From Ariolimax columbianus (lineage: Eukaryota; Mollusca; Gastropoda; Stylommatophora; Arionidae): DNA of 64,000 nt. Positions 1 to 11,519 of this stretch are shown one piece after another. Numbering within the stretch: position 1 is the first letter of the stretch; each line of letters starts with the position of its first letter. The notes beneath the pieces are model-generated. The model was not told the origin of the DNA, made no database searches, and saw nothing but the letters and a program-made list of their open reading frames with translations. Where the stretch lies: NCBI GenBank assembly GCA_036924085.1, contig JAVGWX010000012.1:2349099-2413098 (forward strand), read 5' to 3'. Made by a program: the position numbers and the translations under genes.

Positions 1-114
1 TCATGTGTTAAAGGTTGTTGTACAGATCATGTGTTAAAGGTTGTTGTTGTACAGATCATGTGTTAAAGGTTGTTGTTGTACAGATCATGTGTTAAAGGTT
101 GTTGTTCAGATCAT

Positions 115-1236
115 GTGTTAAAGGTTGTTGTACAGATCATGTGTTAAAGGTTGTTGTACAGATCATGTGTTAAAGGTTGTTGTACAGATCATGTGTTAAA
201 GGTTGTTGTGTACAGATCATGTGTTAAAGGTTGTTGTACAGATCATGTGTTAAAGGTTGTTGTGTACAGATCATGTGTTAAAGGTTGTTGTTGTACAGAT
301 CATGTGTTAAAGGTTGTTGTACAGATCATGTGTTAAAGGTTGTTGTACAGATCATGTGTTAAAGGTTGTTGTGTACAGATCATGTGTTAAAGGTTGTTGT
401 TGTACAGACCATGTGTTAAAGGTTGTTGTACAGACCATGTGTTAAAGGTTGTTGTACAGACCATGTGTTAAAGGTTGTTGTACAGACCATGTGTTAAAGG
501 TTGTTGTGTACAGATCATGTGTTAAAGGTTGTTGTACAGACCATGTGTTAAAGGTTGTTGTTGTACAGACCATGTGTTAAAGGTTGTTGTACAGACCATG
601 TGTTAAAGGTTGTTGTTGTACAGACCATGTGTTAAAGGTTGTTGTGTACAGATCATGTGTTAAAGGTTGTTGTACAGACCATGTGTTAAAGGTTGTTGTT
701 GTACAGATCATGTGTTAAAGGTTGTTGTACAGACCATGTGTTAAAGGTTGTTGTACAGACCATGTGTTAAAGGTTGTTGTTGTACAGATCATGTGTTAAA
801 GGTTGTTGTACAGATCATGTGTTAAAGGTTGTTGTGTACAGATCATGTGTTAAAGGTTGTTGTACAGACCATGTGTTAAAGGTTGTTGTTGTACAGATCA
901 TGTGTTAAAGGTTGTTGTACAGACCATGTGTTAAAGGTTGTTGTTGTACAGACCATGTGTTAAAGGTTGTTGTACAGACCATGTGTTAAAGGTTGTTGTT
1001 GTACAGACCATGTGTTAAAGGTTGTTGTGTACAGATCATGTGTTAAAGGTTGTTGTACAGACCATGTGTTAAAGGTTGTTGTTGTACAGATCATGTGTTA
1101 AAGGTTGTTGTACAGACCATGTGTTAAAGGTTGTTGTACAGACCATGTGTTAAAGGTTGTTGTACAGACCATGTGTTAAAGGTTGTTGTACAGATCATGT
1201 GTTAAAGGTTGTTGTACAGATCATGTGTTAAAGGTT
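115..1236 (+). repeat. Higher-order repeat block, copy 1 (matches 1790-2911)
   Basis: The order of spacer-length and t/c variants in about 115-1236 is reproduced at about 1790-2911, an offset of 1675 bp. An open stretch at 151-336 recurs identically at 1826-2011. This shows a block of some 40 units was copied as a whole. Boundaries were read by eye and may be off by one unit. Confidence 0.8.
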
Positions 1237-1789
1237 GTTGTTGTACAGACCATGTGTTAAAGGTTGTTGTACAGATCATGTGTTAAAGGTTGTTGTACAG
1301 ATCATGTGTTAAAGGTTGTTGTACAGATCATGTGTTAAAGGTTGTTGTACAGACCATGTGTTAAAGGTTGTTGTACAGATCATGTGTTAAAGGTTGTTGT
1401 TGTACAGACCATGTGTTAAAGGTTGTTGTACAGATCATGTGTTAAAGGTTGTTGTACAGATCATGTGTTAAAGGTTGTTGTACAGATCATGTGTTAAAGG
1501 TTGTTGTACAGACCATGTGTTAAAGGTTGTTGTACAGACCATGTGTTAAAGGTTGTTGTTGTACAGACCATGTGTTAAAGGTTGTTGTACAGACCATGTG
1601 TTAAAGGTTGTTGTACAGATCATGTGTTAAAGGTTGTTGTGTACAGATCATGTGTTAAAGGTTGTTGTACAGATCATGTGTCAAAGGTTGTTGTGTACAG
1701 ATCATGTGTTAAAGGTTGTTGTTGTACAGATCATGTGTTAAAGGTTGTTTTTGTACAGATCATGTGTTAAAGGTTGTTGTACAGATCAT

Positions 1790-2911
1790 GTGTTAAAGGT
1801 TGTTGTACAGATCATGTGTTAAAGGTTGTTGTACAGATCATGTGTTAAAGGTTGTTGTACAGATCATGTGTTAAAGGTTGTTGTGTACAGATCATGTGTT
1901 AAAGGTTGTTGTACAGATCATGTGTTAAAGGTTGTTGTGTACAGATCATGTGTTAAAGGTTGTTGTTGTACAGATCATGTGTTAAAGGTTGTTGTACAGA
2001 TCATGTGTTAAAGGTTGTTGTACAGATCATGTGTTAAAGGTTGTTGTGTACAGATCATGTGTTAAAGGTTGTTGTTGTACAGACCATGTGTTAAAGGTTG
2101 TTGTACAGACCATGTGTTAAAGGTTGTTGTACAGACCATGTGTTAAAGGTTGTTGTACAGACCATGTGTTAAAGGTTGTTGTGTACAGATCATGTGTTAA
2201 AGGTTGTTGTACAGACCATGTGTTAAAGGTTGTTGTTGTACAGACCATGTGTTAAAGGTTGTTGTACAGACCATGTGTTAAAGGTTGTTGTTGTACAGAC
2301 CATGTGTTAAAGGTTGTTGTGTACAGATCATGTGTTAAAGGTTGTTGTACAGACCATGTGTTAAAGGTTGTTGTTGTACAGATCATGTGTTAAAGGTTGT
2401 TGTACAGACCATGTGTTAAAGGTTGTTGTACAGACCATGTGTTAAAGGTTGTTGTTGTACAGATCATGTGTTAAAGGTTGTTGTACAGATCATGTGTTAA
2501 AGGTTGTTGTGTACAGATCATGTGTTAAAGGTTGTTGTACAGACCATGTGTTAAAGGTTGTTGTTGTACAGATCATGTGTTAAAGGTTGTTGTACAGACC
2601 ATGTGTTAAAGGTTGTTGTTGTACAGACCATGTGTTAAAGGTTGTTGTACAGACCATGTGTTAAAGGTTGTTGTTGTACAGACCATGTGTTAAAGGTTGT
2701 TGTGTACAGATCATGTGTTAAAGGTTGTTGTACAGACCATGTGTTAAAGGTTGTTGTTGTACAGATCATGTGTTAAAGGTTGTTGTACAGACCATGTGTT
2801 AAAGGTTGTTGTACAGACCATGTGTTAAAGGTTGTTGTACAGACCATGTGTTAAAGGTTGTTGTACAGATCATGTGTTAAAGGTTGTTGTACAGATCATG
2901 TGTTAAAGGTT
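1790..2911 (+). repeat. Higher-order repeat block, copy 2
   Basis: Second copy of the 1.1 kb block described at 115-1236. The two diverge again after about 2911, where a run of plain 26 bp t-type units begins. Smaller repeated variant patterns also occur at 3600-4480, where most units are the 29 bp form. Confidence 0.8.
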
Positions 2912-5900
2912 GTTGTACAGATCATGTGTTAAAGGTTGTTGTACAGATCATGTGTTAAAGGTTGTTGTACAGATCATGTGTTAAAGGTTGTTGTACAGAT
3001 CATGTGTTAAAGGTTGTTGTACAGATCATGTGTTAAAGGTTGTTGTACAGATCATGTGTTAAAGGTTGTTGTACAGATCATGTGTTAAAGGTTGTTGTAC
3101 AGATCATGTGTTAAAGGTTGTTGTACAGATCATGTGTTAAAGGTTGTTGTACAGATCATGTGTTAAAGGTTGTTGTACAGATCATGTGTTAAAGGTTGCT
3201 GTTGTACAGACCATGTGTTAAAGGTTGTTGTACAGATCATGTGTTAAAGGTTGTTGTACAGATCATGTGTTAAAGGTTGTTGTACAGATCATGTGTTAAA
3301 GGTTGTTGTACAGATCATGTGTTAAAGGTTGTTGTACAGATCATGTGTTAAAGGTTGTTGTTGTACAGATCATGTGTTAAAGGTTGTTGTACAGATCATG
3401 TGTTAAAGGTTGTTGTTGTACAGACCATGTGTTAAAGGTTGTTGTACAGATCATGTGTTAAAGGTTGTTGTTGTACAGACCATGTGTTAAAGGTTGTTGT
3501 ACAGATCATGTGTTAAAGGTTGTTGTACAGATCATGTGTTAAAGGTTGTTGTACAGATCATGTGTTAAAGGTTGTTGTACAGATCATGTGTTAAAGGTTG
3601 TTGTTGTACAGACCATGTGTTAAAGGTTGTTGTTGTACAGACCATGTGTTAAAGGTTGTTGTTGTACAGACCATGTGTTAAAGGTTGTTGTTGTACAGAT
3701 CATGTGTTAAAGGTTGTTGTACAGATCATGTGTTAAAGGTTGTTGTACAGATCATGTGTTAAAGGTTGTTGTTGTACAGACCATGTGTTAAAGGTTGTTG
3801 TACAGATCATGTGTTAAAGGTTGTTGTACAGACCATGTGTTAAAGGTTGTTGTTGTACAGACCATGTGTTAAAGGTTGTTGTACAGATCATGTGTTAAAG
3901 GTTGTTGTTGTACAGACCATGTGTTAAAGGTTGTTGTTGTACAGACCATGTGTTAAAGGTTGTTGTTGTACAGATCATGTGTTAAAGGTTGTTGTTGTAC
4001 AGATCATGTGTTAAAGGTTGTTGTTGTACAGACCATGTGTTAAAGGTTGTTGTTGTACAGACCATGTGTTAAAGGTTGTTGTACAGATCATGTGTTAAAG
4101 GTTGTTGTTGTACAGACCATGTGTTAAAGGTTGTTGTTGTACAGACCATGTGTTAAAGGTTGTTGTTGTACAGATCATGTGTTAAAGGTTGTTGTTGTAC
4201 AGATCATGTGTTAAAGGTTGTTGTTGTACAGACCATGTGTTAAAGGTTGTTGTTGTACAGACCATGTGTTAAAGGTTGTTGTTGTACAGATCATGTGTTA
4301 AAGGTTGTTGTTGTACAGATCATGTGTTAAAGGTTGTTGTTGTACAGACCATGTGTTAAAGGTTGTTGTTGTGCAGATCATGTGTTAAAGGTTGTTGTTG
4401 TACAGACCATGTGTTAAAGGTTGTTGTTGTACAGACCATGTGTTAAAGGTTGTTGTTGTACAGATCATGTGTTAAAGGTTGTTGTTGTACAGACCATGTG
4501 TTAAAGGTTGTTGTACAGACCATGTGTTAAAGGTTGTTGTTGTACAGATCATGTGTTAAAGGTTGTTGTACAGACCATGTGTTAAAGGTTGTTGTACAGA
4601 CCATGTGTTAAAGGTTGTTGTACAGACCATGTGTGAAAGGTTGTTGTACAGACCATGTGTTAAAGGTTGTTGTACAGACCATGTGTTAAAGGTTGTTGTA
4701 CAGATCATGTGTTAAAGGTTGTTGTACAGACCATGTGTTAAAGGTTGTTGTACAGACCATGTGTTAAAGGTTGTTGTACAGATCATGTGTTAAAGGTTGT
4801 TGTTGTACAGACCATGTGTTAAAGGTTGTTGTTGTACAGATCATGTGTTAAAGGTTGTTGTACAGACCATGTGTTAAAGGTTGTTGTACAGACCATGTGT
4901 TAAAGGTTGTTGTACAGATCATGTGTTAAAGGTTGTTGTTGTACAGACCATGTGTTAAAGGTTGTTGTTGTACAGATCATGTGTTAAAGGTTGTTGTTGT
5001 ACAGACCATGTGTTAAAGGTTGTTGTTGTACAGACCATGTGTGAAAGGTTGTTGTACAGATCATGTGTTAAAGGTTGTTGTACAGATCATGTGTTAAAGG
5101 TTGTTGTACAGATCATGTGTGAAAGGTTGTTGTACAGACCATGTGTTAAAGGTTGTTGTACAGACCATGTGTTAAAGGTTGTTGTACAGACCATGTGTTA
5201 AAGGTTGTTGTACAGACCATGTGTTAAAGGTTGTTGTACAGACCATGTGTTAAAGGTTGTTGTACAGATCATGTGTTAAAGGTTGTTGTACAGACCATGT
5301 GTTAAAGGTTGTTGTACAGACCATGTGTTAAAGGTTGTTGTACAGATCATGTGTTAAAGGTTGTTGTACAGACCATGTGTTAAAGGTTGTTGTTGTACAG
5401 ACCATGTGTTAAAGGTTGTTGTTGTACAGATCATGTGTTAAAGGTTGTTGTACAGACCATGTGTTAAAGGTTGTTGTACAGATCATGTGTTAAAGGTTGT
5501 TGTACAGATCATGTGTTAAAGGTTGTTGTACAGATCATGTGTTAAAGGTTGTTGTACAGATCATGTGTTAAAGGTTGTTGTACAGATCATGTGTTAAAGG
5601 TTGTTGTACAGATCATGTGTTAAAGGTTGTTGTACAGATCATGTGTTAAAGGTTGTTGTACAGATCATGTGTGAAAGGTTGTTGTACAGATCATGTGTTA
5701 AAGGTTGTTGTACAGATCATGTGTGAAAGGTTGTTGTGTACAGATCATGTGTTAAAGGTTGTTGTTGTACAGACCATGTGTTAAAGGTTGTTGTACAGAT
5801 CATGTGTTAAAGGTTGTTGTACAGATCATGTGTTAAAGGTTGTTGTACAGATCATGTGTGAAAGGTTGTTGTGTACAGATCATGTGTTAAAGGTTGTTGT

Positions 5901-6228
5901 TGTACAGACCATGTGTTAAAGGTTGTTGTACAGATCATGTGTTAAAGGTTGTTGTACAGATCATGTGTTAAAGGTTGTTGTACAGATCATGTGTGAAAGG
6001 TTGTTGTGTACAGATCATGTGTTAAAGGTTGTTGTTGTACAGATCATGTGTTAAAGGTTGTTGTTGTACAGACCATGTGTTAAAGGTTGTTGTACAGATC
6101 ATGTGTTAAAGGTTGTTGTACAGATCATGTGTTAAAGGTTGTTGTACAGATCATGTGTGAAAGGTTGTTGTGTACAGATCATGTGTTAAAGGTTGTTGTT
6201 GTACAGATCATGTGTTAAAGGTTGCTGT

Positions 6229-6725
6229 ACATATCATGTGTGATTAGTGCCCTGCTCTATGCCAGTGAAACGTGGACGCTGTCTCAAAAAAAAAAAATTG
6301 CTTTTCTTATGCGCTGTCTGAGACGCAAACTTGGAAGTTCATGGAGTGACAGAGTCACTAACGTGTTGGCCTGTGCACATATTTCCAGTTTAGTTACGAT
6401 CCTCCGCCAGCGCCGCTTGTGACGGCCTAGTCACGTGAGTAAAATGAAGGACGGGCGAATTCCAAAATTTATCCTATACGGAGAGTTGACCACGGGCAAA
6501 TGTAGCAAAGGTAGACCCTTCCTCCGCTACAAAGATCCTGCATGCGCTGGATATGATCACCTCTAACTGAACTTGGAGGAACCTGGCTGGAGCCAGGCTT
6601 TGTGTGCTGGTCTGCAGGCGGGGAAGACAAGATGCGACAGAGTGCAGACTCGAAACGTGTGAGGCTAACGTTAGGGCAACCACTGACTAAGACCCCATTG
6701 TCTCGAGACTGACAGGATGCCATCA
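6229..6725 (+). pseudogene. Non-LTR retrotransposon RT C-terminal fragment
   Basis: The plus strand encodes, across frameshifts, the region after the RT palm of an endonuclease-RT family: CVISALLYASETWTL, MRCLRRKLGSSWSDRVTN, then a segment like LYGELTTGKCSKGRPFLRYKD at 6470-6540, and a tail ending near tctcgagactgacaggatgcc. The same 3' tail recurs on the minus strand at about 10770-10800, so both are 3' ends of related elements. There are several stops and frameshifts and no start. It abuts the satellite at 6228. Dead fragment; clade not resolved. Confidence 0.8.
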
Positions 6726-6905
6726 ATCAATTCCTGTATCATTTATGGAGAATTATTCATGTAACATGTATGGATAAGTATTCCTGCATTACATATGGAT
6801 GATCGATCCTGCATCATTTATGGATAATTATTCCTGTATCAAATATGGATGATTATTCCTGTATCAAATATGGATGATTATTCTTGTATCATTTATGGAG
6901 AAATT
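6725..6905 (+). repeat. Degenerate ~25 bp array (tatggagaattattc type)
   Basis: About seven diverged units of the form tcatttatggagaattattc followed by ctgta/ctgca. The same unit forms the larger array at 8180-8590, so the RT fragment at 6905-8130 lies between two stretches of one repeat family. Confidence 0.85.
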
Positions 6906-8130
6906 CATTCATTCTCACACAGATGGTGGCCTATTCAATTGCCAAAGGCTGAAAGCCAAGACCAAAATAAACAGGGTGCTGATGAGAGAACTCTTTGCGG
7001 ATGATGCCGCAATTACGACTCACTCAGAGGAGGAACTGCAAAGCTTACTATCTGGATTTTCGGATGCCTGCTGTGAGTTCGGGTCAACAATCAGCAAAAC
7101 GAAAACATGTTACGGTCCAGTGTGCAAACAAACCACCAGTAATCTCCATTGATGATGAGGCTCTTGATGTAGTAAATCAGTTTACGTACTTGGGATCCTC
7201 AGTCAACAATAAACTATCACTGGACCAACAGATCAATATCAGGATAGGCAAGGCAGCAACAACAATGAGCAGATTAACAAAAAGGTGTCTGGCAGAACAA
7301 GAAGCTCACTGTTAAAATCAAAACACTTTTTTACCAGGCCTGTGTCCTCAGCACTCCTCTTTACGGCAGTGAGACGGGGTCTACCTACATGCGTCAGGAG
7401 AGACGGCTAAACAGCTATCACATGAGGTCTACCTACATGCGCCAGGAGAGGCGGCTAGACAGCTATCACATGAGGTCTACCTACATGCACCAGGAGAGGC
7501 GGCTAAACAGCTATCACATGAGGTCTACCTACATGCACCAGGAGAGGCGGCTAAACAGCTATCACATGAGGTCTACCTACATGCGCCAGGAGAGGCGGCT
7601 AAACAGCTATCACACGAGGTGCCTGCGCAGAATCTTGGGGGTTGGGTGGCAAGACAAGATCACCAACGCAGAGGTGTTGGAGACACAGGCACTGTCCCAA
7701 TATTTGCTATGCTTAGTCTTCGAAGGCTCCGCTGGCTGGGACACATTCAGAGGATGGATGATGGCAGAATACCAAAATATCTTCTCTATGGGGAATTAAA
7801 GTTGGGGAAAAGGTCTCGGGGCCGGCCATTACTTCGGTACAAGGATGTATGCAAGCGGGATATGACGTAGGCATCGATTTTGACTCATGGGAACAGGACG
7901 TCATGGATCGTGTTACATGGAGGGACAGGATTAAGCATGGAATACAGACAAAGGAGATGCTGATTACGGATAGGCAAAGGACTTAGAGTTTGAGAAGTCA
8001 CGCCCCACCATGCAATGCCGCAAACGGTCCTGACTTTCCTTGCACACACTGTGGAGGACGCTTCTCTGCCCGGATTGGTCTTACGAGTCACATTCGTTAC
8101 CGTCATGGACTGTAGTTGCATACCTTTTCA
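6905..8130 (+). pseudogene. Non-LTR retrotransposon RT fragment with C-terminal zinc finger
   Basis: Fragments in order: the RT catalytic region with FADDAAITTHSEEELQ (6995-7060), the thumb with FTYLGSSVNN (about 7180-7210), ACVLSTPLYGSET (about 7339-7374), then LRRILGVGWQDKITN, RWLGHIQRMDDGRIPK and LLYGELKLGKRSRGRP (7618-7830), and at 8040-8110 a terminal C2H2 finger with FPCTHCGGRFSARIG and the HIRYRH pair. Frame changes separate the parts and a 48 bp tandem repeat (7380-7618) interrupts it. The FADD motif is intact, but the ORF is broken and 5' truncated. It is the same broad family as 6229-6725. Confidence 0.85.
7380..7618 (+). repeat. 48 bp in-frame tandem repeat inside RT coding sequence
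   Basis: Five copies of a 48 bp unit encode RSTYMRQERRLNSYHM (16 codons) in one frame. The unit lies exactly between YGSET and LRRILG of the surrounding RT fragment, where related elements have a single such stretch (compare YSGHARRLNHFHTGCLRRI at 57.6-57.7 kb on the minus strand). It is therefore an internal amplification of coding sequence and not an inserted foreign repeat. Confidence 0.9.
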
Positions 8131-8179
8131 AAGCACAATTATTATCGTCTGACAAGATGGAAAGAGCTAATGATGTTGT

Positions 8180-8590
8180 GAATGTTTATTTATGGAGAAT
8201 TATTCCTGATTATTTATGGAGAATTATTCCTGTATCATTTATGGAGAATTATTCATGTTTATTTATGGAGAATTATTCATGTTTATTTATTGAGAATTAT
8301 TCATGTTTATTTATGGAGAATTATTCCTGATTATTTATGGAGAATTATTCCTGTATCATTTATGGAGAATTATTCATGTTTATTTATGGAGAATTATTCA
8401 TGTTTATTTTTTGAGAATTATTCATGTTTGTTTATGGAGAATTATTCATGTTTGTTTATGGAGAATGATTCCTGCATCATTTATGTAGAATGATTCCTGC
8501 ATCATTTGTGGAGAATAATTCCTGCATCATTTATGGAGAATGATTCCTGCATCATTTGTGGATAATAATTCCTGTATCATTTGTGGAGAA
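8180..8590 (+). repeat. ~25 bp array (tatggagaattattc type)
   Basis: About 16 units, including ttatggagaattattcctga, with drift to gaatgattcctgca at the right end. It produces chance ORFs in two frames (LWRII and YGELF types). Same family as 6725-6905. Confidence 0.95.
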
Positions 8591-9296
8591 TACATTGAGA
8601 ACATTTCATCAGCCCCATATTTTTATCCCGCATTCGGTGGCTTTGTCTGAGACTTGGGGAACGCGGAGGTTGGTCAGACATGAGGGAGGTAGCTGACCTC
8701 CTAACAAAGCAATACGGTTGGCATGGTTTTAGAGAAACATACCCGATAAACCTCCATCCATTTTCCGTCCCCATGTCAAGGGTCACAAAACTAAAAGAGA
8801 ATATGGCGTTTTCTGCATCGCTAAGGAAAGAATAACAGTGTAATGGTTTGGCGTTGTTCAATACATATGAAAGAAATGCATATGCCACGTAGGATAAAAT
8901 CGGTCTGATTCTCCGTGATGGTCAGTCCACTGCCCAACTGTGTCGCTCGTAAACAGGGAACGGGACAAGCGGCCCTGGTGGCTCCATATGGGAGTGCCAT
9001 AAACCCACCGTGCTATTCTAATGGCAATCACTGAGGAGCCAATAAAACTAGACGCGCTCCTTATGCAAAAGTTGGAATATACGCAAGATGGCCAAAAGGT
9101 TACTTTGAGAAAATGGGGAAGGTACCCTAACCTCCCATATCCGGAGTACAAGCGGGATAGTTTTAATGACGAGGGTCAACATCTGGAGTACTGTCTGAAC
9201 TTTATTTCCAAAATAACATGTCGTTAGTTATCACCATAATCGAATACACGATTTGTAGCACACATCATCTCATGATTTCATTTCGCGGGCCTCTCA
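8591..9296. other. Unassigned unique sequence
   Basis: About 700 bp with no tandem structure. Short open stretches exist on both strands (8577-8888 minus, 8858-9151 minus, 9021-9227 plus), but I recognise no domain and no convincing splice sites. Could be intronic or an old mobile element. Confidence 0.5.
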
Positions 9297-9475
9297 TCAC
9301 ACACTTCCCATGTTATATCACACACTTCCCATGTTACATCACACACTTCCCATGTTATATCACACACTTGCCATGTTACATCACCCACTTCCCATGTTAC
9401 ATCACACACTTCCCATGTTACAGCACACACTTCCCGTGTTACATCACACACTTCCCATGTTACATCACACAATTG
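9297..9475 (+). repeat. 21 bp minisatellite
   Basis: Eight copies of a 21 bp unit with core cacacttcccatgttacatc. The period is divisible by three, so both strands stay open by chance. Confidence 0.95.
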
Positions 9476-9529
9476 TTTTGGAAATGTACAATAAACATAA
9501 AAAAATAGATCTGTTACGTGTAAATGGCC

Positions 9530-9740
9530 CAATGTAAATGACCCTGTGTAAATGGTCCTGTGTAAATGACCCTGTGTAAATGGCCCTGTGGAAATGTCCT
9601 AAATGAAAAGCCTGTGTGGGTCCCGTGTGAATTATCCAGTGTGACTGGTCCAGTGTGACTGGTCCAGTGTGAATGGTCCAGTGTGAATGGTCCTGTGTGA
9701 ATGGTCCAGTGTGAATGGTCCTGTGTGAATGGTCCAGTGT
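9530..9740 (+). repeat. 14 bp minisatellite
   Basis: About 15 units shift from gtgtaaatgaccct on the left to gtgtgaatggtcca on the right, with a degenerate stretch at 9595-9635. Confidence 0.93.
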
Positions 9741-9992
9741 ACGCTGGGGAGTTGTCTGCTCTCCATGACTTAGTCAACCTAGTTAATTGTCTTTTACTGC
9801 GAGCTCTCAGTGTGCCAGTTGGTCAATTCTTGTGTCTGTCACACAAAAAGAGTAATCTACATCGAACAAAGTGGGCTGATTAATCACCTCGTGCATCATG
9901 CTTTCGTCTCTGTCACATAAAACGCTCTATGTAAACTAGCCGGGTATTATGTCCATGTCATGTAGCCATGTATTCTTTAGGGTCGTCAAGAA

Positions 9993-10205
9993 AGCGACCT
10001 GCCAGGACCAGACACACTCAGGTAAAACCTGCCAGGACCAGACACACTCAGGTAAAACCTGCCAGGACCAGACACACTCAGGTAAAACCTGCCAGGACCA
10101 GACACACTCAGGTAAAACCTGACAGGACCAGACACACTCAGGTAAAACCTGACAGGACCAGACACACTAAGGTAAAACCTGACAGGACCAGATACACTCA
10201 TGTGA
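9993..10205 (+). repeat. 30 bp minisatellite
   Basis: Seven near-identical 30 bp units (core aaaacctgccaggaccagac). Later units carry gacagg for gccagg. Divisible by three, hence open on both strands without being a gene. Confidence 0.96.
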
Positions 10206-10770
10206 ATCTATGAATATTCAAACTCTAGTATTTCTGGAAACGAAAATTCTTCGTCCTGCAATACAAAAGAGCCAAAAGAAAAACATCAGCGAACAACACA
10301 AGAAAGAATGACACATACAGCGATACTCGAAGGTGGGACACAGGCATGGACTGTAGCTGCTATCAGCATAAACAAGCTAACTAGCTATGGGATCTGTGAA
10401 TTACGGAGGGGGTGGGGGGCACTTGGTGCGACAGAGTCAGATCATGGGGTTCCCAAAAAGGGGTTGTAATTGAATTGTTAGAATCAGGGGTACAAGGGGA
10501 CACGAGAAGGGGATCATTCTAACACCGTCCCTTCAAGAAATAACTTCAGAACTGTGTCTAGAATCATATTGCAACTTAGACTCAAGTCTTGTCAAGTATT
10601 ATTACTAGACCAGTCCATATACACGATTTAATGACTCACTAGGTCGGGGTCAATCCGTACAAAGCAGACTTTGTTCAAAAATGGTACCTTTCATTGTTCG
10701 AAATCATGTCCAAGGAGAGCTAAACCACGTCCCAGTCAGAATTACTGTCTTGAGTTAACAATTCTGATTG
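10206..10770. other. Unassigned unique sequence
   Basis: No ORF of note, repeat or RNA gene is visible in this stretch. Composition is ordinary. Confidence 0.5.
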
Positions 10771-10995
10771 GTTGGTTGGCATCCTGTTAGTCTCGAGAGA
10801 CAATGAATTCACGCTAGAGAGGCGGAAGTCAGTTGTTGCCCTTGCTTTCGCTGCATACGTCTGGAGTTTGCATCTTCACTCATCTGGACTTCCAACACAC
10901 AAAGCCTGCCTCCAGCCGGGTCTGTCTTTAGCCAGCTCTTCCCAGTTGCTGGTGTTCAAATCCAACGCTTCCAGGTCAGGCTTGCAAACTGCATA
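10771..10995 (-). pseudogene. 3' end of an RT-type retrotransposon
   Basis: On the minus strand the sequence encodes DLEALDLNTSNWEELAKD, then RPGWRQALCVG, and ends with SVNSLSRD followed by a stop near ggcatcctgttagtctcgag. This is the post-RT tail of the family at 6229-6725 and 6905-8130; the phrase tctcgagac..caggatgcc is shared. Only about 220 bp remain, without catalytic residues. Confidence 0.65.
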
Positions 10996-11519
10996 ATGAG
11001 TGCAAACCTCACTAGTAGAGACAACGAAAGACTTACGAGACACACTGTAAAGATGTTTGCAGTTCTTATTATGCAGAGTTTATTATTGGAAAATGTGTAA
11101 ATCGCCAAGATTAGGTACACTTTTGAGGAGTTTTTGTTCTAAAAACCACCATCGCCCTGAAGGGGACGGGGGAGTTGGGCGACCAAAGCCGGACACAACC
11201 AGTTCTTTAGTAGGTTTGTGACAGTCTCATGTTGTAGAATGTTTAACTGGATAGCAACAGGTAATTATTAGACAGGTGTCAAGGATAACTTGGAACTTGA
11301 CAAAGCCGGTCCATCACAGGATGGACACGTGGAGATGGCACGTGAAAATGGCATGTCAAACTGGGGAATTATTTCCAGAATTGGACTAAGTATTTATGGG
11401 GATAAGGATACGTATACATGGGTAGGTTTCGTGACTTGCTTCGCAGCATGCACGGATCTGGGTAGCAGCCTGAAGGTCAATTGTTCTAAAACCACCCAGT
11501 ACATTTAATGTGGAGTGTC
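10996..11519. other. Unassigned unique sequence
   Basis: No recognisable coding, RNA or repeat feature. A 72-codon open stretch at 11290-11508 has no recognised similarity. Confidence 0.45.

Larger units (their letters stand above)
1..6228 (+). repeat. Satellite/minisatellite array, 26-29 bp unit
   Basis: About 230 head-to-tail copies of a 26 bp unit (core catgtgttaaaggttgttg), with 28 and 29 bp variants made by an extra gt or tgt before acag. A second variable site is t/c in agatcatg versus agaccatg, and a rarer variant is gtgtgaaagg. Sequence homogeneity is very high. The array opens the window, so its true start is unseen. It ends at about 6228, where the last unit (acatatcatgtgtgatt) runs straight into RT coding sequence. 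Short ORFs in it (CVKGCCTDHVLKVVV-like) are by-products of the repeat and not genes. Confidence 0.97.

Noticed and set aside
1..6228. CRISPR-like direct repeats
   Set aside because: There are no unique spacers. The units are contiguous 26-29 bp tandem copies with only length and single-base variants, in an animal genome.
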